NCBI GenBank assembly: GCA_034434015.1
Contig: DAOUAB010000008.1
Location: 1 to 17,174 of the forward strand
Source of the DNA: SpSt-583 sp034434015
GTDB taxonomy: Bacteria; Chloroflexota; Anaerolineae; Anaerolineales; UBA6663
Length of the DNA: 17,174 nt
Direction: 5' to 3'
The first letter of the stretch is position 1, and every line of letters starts with the position of its first letter. Of the stretch, positions 13,493 through 17,174 are shown one piece after another. The notes beneath the pieces are model-generated. The model did no database searches. It saw only the letters and a program-made list of their open reading frames with translations, and was not told where the DNA came from. The position numbers and the translations under genes were made by a program.

Positions 13493-14691
13493 GCGCGCCG
13501 GCCGCGGCCGCCGCGCCGCCGCGGGCGTGGGCGCAGCTGGTCGGCTACTACGCCAGCCTGGGCGCGGTGGGGCTGGCCTCCGCCGCGCTCGGCCCGACGC
13601 TGCCCGGCCTGGCGGAGCAGACCGGCGTCTCGCTCGGCGGCATCAGCCTGGTCTTCGTGGCGCGTTCGGTCGGCTACCTGGCCGGCTCGCTGCTGGTCGG
13701 CCGCCTGTACGATCGTCTGCCCGGCCACCCGATCATGGCCGCCGGACTGGGGTTGATGGCCGCCAGCCTGGGGCTCATGCCGTTCGCGCCCTGGCTCTGG
13801 GCGCTGGCCGGCCTGATGGCGGTCCTGGGCGCGGCCGAGGCGGCCGTCGACGTGGGCAACAACACGCTCATCGTCTGGACATACGGCGACGCCGTCGGCC
13901 CGTATATGAACGGCCTGCATTTCTCGTTCGGCGCGGGCGCTTTCCTGGCGCCGCTGGTGGTGGCGCAGGTGCTCGGGCAGGGCGGCACCATCGCCTGGGC
14001 TTATTGGGCGCTGGCCGCGCTCACGCTGCCGCCTGCGCTGTGGCTGGCGCGCCTGCCCAGCCCCGGCGGGCGCGCGCCGGCTGCCCAGGCCGCGCCGACC
14101 GCCGCCGCGGGCGGCGTCTCACGTTACGGGCTGGTCGCTCTGCTGACGGCATGCTTCTTCTTTTACGTCGGCGCGGAGATGGGCTTCGGGGCCTGGGTCT
14201 ACACGTACGCGGAGCGCATGGGCCTGGCCGATGCGGCCAGCGCCGCCTACCTCACCTCGGCCTTCTGGGGCGCGCTCACCGCCGGCCGCCTGCTCTCCAT
14301 CCCGCTCGCCGCCCGCCTCCGGCCGCGCACCCTCCTGGCGGCGGCGCTCAGCGGGTGCCTGGCGAGCGTCGGGGCGGCCTGGCTCTGGCCGGGCTCGCCG
14401 GCGCTCCTGTGGGCGGCCGCGCTGGGGACCGGGTTCAGCATGGCCACCATCTTCCCGACCCTGATGGCGTTCGCCAGCCGGCGCCTGGCGCTGACCGGGC
14501 AGATCACGAGCTTTTTCTTCATCGGCGGCAGCCTGGGCGGCATGTTTCTGCCCTGGCTCATCGGCCAGTGGGTGGAGCCGGCCGGCCCGCGCGTGGTGCT
14601 GGCCGTGATCTTCTCCGGCCTGGCGCTGGACCTGGCCGCGTTCCTCGCGCTGGTCGCCTTCACCCCGCGCCCGGCGCCGCCCTCAGCCTGA
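13489..14691 (+). CDS. MFS transporter (FucP/MFSD4-like)
   Basis: A 400-residue polytopic protein with about 12 hydrophobic segments in two halves. Conserved major facilitator features are the loop GSLLVGRLYDRLPGHPIMAAG after helix 2, and the stretch DVGNNTLIVWTYGDAVGPYMNGLHFSFGAGAF in the first half. The latter resembles FucP/MFSD4-type carriers. The start is a GTG (13489-13491) overlapping the TGA of the dehydrogenase gene by 4 bases; longer frames from 13021 lie inside that gene and are shadows. The coupling suggests it moves a substrate or product of the dehydrogenase, but no substrate can be read from the sequence. Its stop overlaps the end of an antisense pseudogene. Confidence 0.88.
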   Translation: MSAPAAAAAPPRAWAQLVGYYASLGAVGLASAALGPTLPGLAEQTGVSLGGISLVFVARSVGYLAGSLLVGRLYDRLPGHPIMAAGLGLMAASLGLMPFAPWLWALAGLMAVLGAAEAAVDVGNNTLIVWTYGDAVGPYMNGLHFSFGAGAFLAPLVVAQVLGQGGTIAWAYWALAALTLPPALWLARLPSPGGRAPAAQAAPTAAAGGVSRYGLVALLTACFFFYVGAEMGFGAWVYTYAERMGLADAASAAYLTSAFWGALTAGRLLSIPLAARLRPRTLLAAALSGCLASVGAAWLWPGSPALLWAAALGTGFSMATIFPTLMAFASRRLALTGQITSFFFIGGSLGGMFLPWLIGQWVEPAGPRVVLAVIFSGLALDLAAFLALVAFTPRPAPPSA

Positions 14692-15077
14692 CGAGGCCGT
14701 CCGGCGGCGCAGCTCCAGCAGCGCGTCCAGGAACTCCTGGCTCGGTCGTATCCCGATGCCGGTGTAAACGCGTTGGGGCGCACGGCCGTGCGCCCCTGCT
14801 GGTGGGGAATTACACAAAATTCGAAAAACGACCCTGGCTCTCGCCCTCCAGGGCCGGCTGGCGCTTCGGCCTGGCCCATCAGCCGGCCGAGGCGCCGGCC
14901 ATGCCTCCCTCCCATCCGATCATCAATTGCCCGAACGTGTTCTGCCACGGCCCGGGCCATCGCGCTCTTGCCCACCCGCCGCGGCCCGATCAGGACCACG
15001 CGGCCCCTGACGGGCGAGGCCAGCGCCCGCAGGACCGGGTTGATCTCGGCCTCACGCCCGGCGGCGTCGGCGTCCAC
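14685..15077 (-). pseudogene. Remnant of a P-loop (AAA-type) ATPase gene, interrupted by a mobile element
   Basis: From a GTG at 15075-15077 the minus strand reads VDADAAGREAEINPVLRAL, then VVLIGPRRVGKSAMARAVAEH, containing a Walker A motif GPRRVGKS. The GREAEI start and GPRRVGKS recall Clp-like or archaeal-type AAA ATPases. No Walker B, sensor or arginine finger follows. The frame runs into the 90-bp element at 14744-14833. Removing the element and one copy of its duplication lets another frame end as ESQEFLDALLELRRRTASSG with a stop at 14685-14687, implying a frameshift as well. There is no Shine-Dalgarno, and an in-frame TAA lies 9 bases upstream, so the 5' end is probably missing too. Confidence 0.5.
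14744..14833 (-). mobile_element. Copy 3 of the 90-bp MITE-like element, inserted in the ATPase remnant
   Basis: In inverted orientation relative to copies 1 and 2. Its ends are GGTCGT and ACGACC, and the perfect 22-base palindrome is at 14775-14796 (half-site GGGGCGCACGG). The flanking direct repeat is CTGGCTC (14737-14743 and 14834-14840), or 8 bases as CCTGGCTC if the last element base is counted with it. The two ends agree at about 16 of 24 positions when inverted: GGTCGT, CGA and GTGTAA are shared. This gives an imperfect terminal inverted repeat. Confidence 0.85.
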
Positions 15078-15098
15078 CTTATGGTTCGATTAATTCTC

Positions 15099-15126
15099 GC
15101 CACAAACATTGTACAACTTGTGTACA
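15099..15126 (+). promoter_or_regulatory. Operator candidate: TGTACA half-sites at 11-bp spacing upstream of crtI
   Basis: TGTACA occurs at 15110-15115 and again at 15121-15126, exactly 11 bases apart, with a weak third match (GCCACA, 15099-15104) another 11 bases upstream. The downstream site can act as the -35 box of the crtI promoter. Direct repeats of a TnTACA-like box at 11-bp steps overlapping the -35 are, to my knowledge, the operator design of CarH/LitR-type B12-dependent MerR photoreceptors that repress carotenoid genes. No such regulator gene is in the window, so the assignment is inferred. Confidence 0.5.
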
Positions 15127-15149
15127 TCGGGCGGGCGGGCCGTTAAAAT
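15121..15149 (+). promoter_or_regulatory. Promoter of the crtI-crtB operon
   Basis: TAAAAT (15144-15149) serves as -10, with TGTACA (15121-15126) as a 4-of-6 -35 at 17-base spacing. Predicted +1 is near 15156, giving a leader of about 130 bases. Confidence 0.5.
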
Positions 15150-15240
15150 CCTGGTCATAGTCAGACGGAGCGCGATTCTTTCAAGGCCGTCGGACACGGG
15201 CTGGATTTATCCGAATTGGCGTGACATCGAGGCGCAGGCG

Positions 15241-15269
15241 CCGCCGGCCCGGGGACCGGCCGCCGGCGG
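15241..15269 (+). promoter_or_regulatory. GC-rich hairpin in the crtI leader just before the ribosome site
   Basis: CCGCCGGC (15241-15248) can pair fully with GCCGGCGG (15262-15269) around a 13-base loop. It ends three bases before the AAGGAG (15273-15278) of crtI. It could influence translation or message stability, but in DNA this GC-rich it may be incidental. Confidence 0.35.
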
Positions 15270-15284
15270 CCCAAGGAGACAACT

Positions 15285-16823
15285 GTGAGGCGCAAAAAAA
15301 TCATCGTGATCGGCAGCGGTTTCGGGGGGCTCGGCGCGGCGGCGCGGCTGCTGGCGCGCGGCCACGAAGTGACCGTTTTCGAGAAGCTGGACAAGCTCGG
15401 CGGGCGCGCGTATGTGTTCGAGCAGAACGGCTTTAAGTTCGACGGCGGCCCGACGGTGGTCACCGCCCCCTTCCTCTTTGACGACATCTTCAAGCTGGCC
15501 GGCCGCCGGAGCGAGGATTACTTCCAGCTCGTGCCGCTCAGCCCGTTCTACCGCATCTTCGATCATCAGAAGCGCCGCTTCGACTACAACGGCGACGAGG
15601 CCTTCACCCGCGCGCAGATCGAGCGCTTCAACCCGGCCGACGCCGACGGCTACAGCCGTTTCCTGCGCACTACGCGGGCCATCTTCGATAAGGGCTTCCG
15701 CGAGCTGGCCGACAAGCCCTTCCTGAGCGTCGTCGACATGCTCAAGGCGGCGCCCGACCTGATCCGGCTGCAGTCTCACAAGAGCGTCTACCAGTACGTG
15801 TCCGAGTTCGTCAAAGACGATTTCCTGCGCCAGGCCTTCTCGTTCCACCCGCTCTTGATCGGCGGCAACCCGTTCGACGCCTCATCCATCTACGCCATGA
15901 TCCATTACCTGGAGCGCGAGTGGGGCGTGCACTACGCCCTGGGCGGCACGGGCGCCATCGTGGCCGGGCTGGGCCGGCTGATCACCGATCTGGGCGGCCG
16001 CATTCACCTGAACGCCGAGGTGGACGAGATCCTGGTGGCCCCGGACGGCCGGCGCGTGACCGGCATCCGCCTCAAGGACGGCAGCGTCCACGCCGCCGAC
16101 GAGGTGGTCAGCAACGCGGACGTGGCCTTCACCTACAAGCGCCTCATCCCGCCCCGGCACCGCAAGGGCTGGATCGACTTCCGCATCAACACGATGTCGT
16201 ACAGCATGTCGTTGTTTGTGTTGTACTTCGGCACGAAGCGCCAGTACCGCGAACACGGCCTGGCCCACCACAACATCATCCTGGGCCGGCGCTACAAAGG
16301 CCTGCTGGACGACATCTTCGACCGCAAGGTCCTGGCCGACGACTTCTCGCTCTACCTCCACATGCCCACGCTCACCGACCCGAGCATCGCGCCGCCCGGC
16401 TGTGAGGGCTTCTACGTCCTCTCGCCCGTGCCGCACCTGGGCGCCGACATCGACTGGGTCAAGACCGCCCCGATCTACAAGGCGCGCCTGCTGCAGTTCC
16501 TGGAGGACAACTACCTGCCGGGCCTGCGCGCGAACCTGATCGCCGAGCACCATATCGACCCGCTGCACTTCCGCGACGTGCTCAACAGCCACCTGGGCTC
16601 GGCCTTCTCGGTGAAGCCGGTGCTGACGCAATCCGCCTGGTTCCGGCCGCACAACCGTTCCGAGAATTTCGAGAACCTGTACTTCGTCGGCGCGGGCACG
16701 CACCCGGGCGCCGGACTACCGGGCGTGCTCTCGTCGGCCAAGATCGCCGACGAGTTGATCAGCGGCGGCCAGTTCGTGACCGCCCGCGCGCCCGGGCTCC
16801 AGACCGCGCCGGCGCCCGCCTAG
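15285..16823 (+). CDS. crtI: Phytoene desaturase CrtI
   Basis: A 512-residue FAD-dependent carotenoid desaturase acting on phytoene at the membrane. The N-terminal dinucleotide-binding motif is VIGSGFGGLGAAARL (GxGxxG at about 10-15), with VFEKLDKLGGRAYVFEQNGFKF after it. The C-terminal CrtI signature NLYFVGAGTHPGAGLPGVL lies at about 464-482. The length is typical for bacterial CrtI (490-520). The start is a GTG at 15285 with AAGGAG six bases upstream. crtB follows after a 31-base gap in the same direction. The number of double bonds added (neurosporene, lycopene or other) cannot be read from the sequence, and a related 4,4'-diapo- or 1-OH-carotenoid enzyme is possible. Confidence 0.93.
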   Translation: MRRKKIIVIGSGFGGLGAAARLLARGHEVTVFEKLDKLGGRAYVFEQNGFKFDGGPTVVTAPFLFDDIFKLAGRRSEDYFQLVPLSPFYRIFDHQKRRFDYNGDEAFTRAQIERFNPADADGYSRFLRTTRAIFDKGFRELADKPFLSVVDMLKAAPDLIRLQSHKSVYQYVSEFVKDDFLRQAFSFHPLLIGGNPFDASSIYAMIHYLEREWGVHYALGGTGAIVAGLGRLITDLGGRIHLNAEVDEILVAPDGRRVTGIRLKDGSVHAADEVVSNADVAFTYKRLIPPRHRKGWIDFRINTMSYSMSLFVLYFGTKRQYREHGLAHHNIILGRRYKGLLDDIFDRKVLADDFSLYLHMPTLTDPSIAPPGCEGFYVLSPVPHLGADIDWVKTAPIYKARLLQFLEDNYLPGLRANLIAEHHIDPLHFRDVLNSHLGSAFSVKPVLTQSAWFRPHNRSENFENLYFVGAGTHPGAGLPGVLSSAKIADELISGGQFVTARAPGLQTAPAPA

Positions 16824-16854
16824 CGCCGCGCCGACCCACCCAGGAGAAGACGCC

Positions 16855-17174
16855 ATGCGCCTCAAGGCTGACGCCCCGGCCGACGAAACGCCTGAACTGC
16901 GTGACGCCTTCCAGCAAGCGGATGAAATCACGCGCCGGAACTCGAAGACGTTCTACGCCGCCACGGCGCTGCTGCCGGCCGAGGCGGGCCGCGCCATCCG
17001 CGCCCTGTACGGCTTCTGCCGCGCCACCGATGACCTGGTGGACCGCGGCGACGCGACGCCCGCCGACGTCGAGGCCTGGCGCGCGCGCGTCGCCCGGCCC
17101 GCCGCCGACCAGACCGACCCGGTGCTGCGCTGCTGGGCGGTCACGCGCGAGCGCTACGGCGTGGACGCCCGGTA
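16855..17174 (+). CDS. crtB: Phytoene synthase CrtB (3' end outside window)
   Basis: The first 106 residues of a squalene/phytoene synthase, which condenses two geranylgeranyl diphosphates to phytoene. Visible are ITRRNSKTFYAATALLP and RAIRALYGFCRATDDLVD, containing the first Asp-rich metal-binding motif (DDLVD). These are standard for the N-terminal half of CrtB; the second motif lies beyond the window. The ATG at 16855 is preceded by CAGGAG (16841-16846) at 8-base spacing. It is the second gene of an operon with crtI. Retention of FYAAT and YGFCR argues for phytoene rather than squalene synthase, but that is not decisive from this part alone. Confidence 0.92.
   Translation, partial: MRLKADAPADETPELRDAFQQADEITRRNSKTFYAATALLPAEAGRAIRALYGFCRATDDLVDRGDATPADVEAWRARVARPAADQTDPVLRCWAVTRERYGVDAR

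Noticed and set aside
13527..15146. 539-codon plus-strand frame
   Set aside because: It is out of frame within the MFS gene, then runs across MITE copy 3; the composition is typical of a shadow.

Overview
This is a GC-rich bacterial chromosome segment. It is most likely from Chloroflexota (Anaerolineae or Caldilineae type). That call rests on the overall look of the proteins, the mreBCD-PBP2 block followed by a DUF2723 membrane protein, and promoters that sit almost on top of start codons. No rRNA or marker gene confirms it, so treat the taxonomy as a moderate-confidence inference.

Layout. (1) Positions 1-5870, minus strand: a compact cell-shape and cell-wall operon, mreB-mreC-mreD-PBP2 (mrdA), running into a DUF2723 membrane glycosyltransferase that leaves the window at its left edge. 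A near-consensus sigma-70 promoter lies upstream of mreB. (2) Positions 6009-7788, plus strand: tilS overlapped by a one-domain ModE-type regulator. (3) Positions 7789-9768: an unstable accessory stretch. It holds a tyrosine-recombinase-like gene that has lost most catalytic residues, about 650 bp of tandem 138-144 bp hairpin repeats, and two copies of a small 90-bp inverted-repeat element. (4) Positions 9769-12096, minus strand: an ECF sigma factor, its overlapping membrane anti-sigma factor, and a membrane-anchored cytochrome c with an N-terminal beta-domain. A shared GGAACC / GGTGTAT motif precedes both the sigma gene and the cytochrome gene. (5) Positions 12275-14691, plus strand: a saccharopine-dehydrogenase-family enzyme translationally coupled to an MFS transporter. 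(6) Positions 14685-15077, minus strand: remains of a P-loop ATPase gene interrupted by a third copy of the 90-bp element. (7) Positions 15285 to the right edge, plus strand: crtI-crtB carotenoid genes behind a promoter with TGTACA half-sites exactly 11 bp apart.

How the parts work together. MreBCD and PBP2 form the elongation machinery for peptidoglycan synthesis. The ECF sigma/anti-sigma pair probably senses an envelope or redox state and controls itself and the cytochrome. CrtB makes phytoene and CrtI desaturates it; the operator layout suggests light/B12-dependent (CarH-like) control.

The most interesting signal is the 90-bp element. It has related ends (GGTCGT...ACGRCC), a perfect 22-bp central palindrome in two copies, and flanking 7-8 bp direct repeats at all three complete copies. 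Two insertions can be read against a recoverable empty site. A fourth, half-length relic lies upstream of the saccharopine-dehydrogenase gene. It behaves like a MITE whose parent transposase is not in this window.
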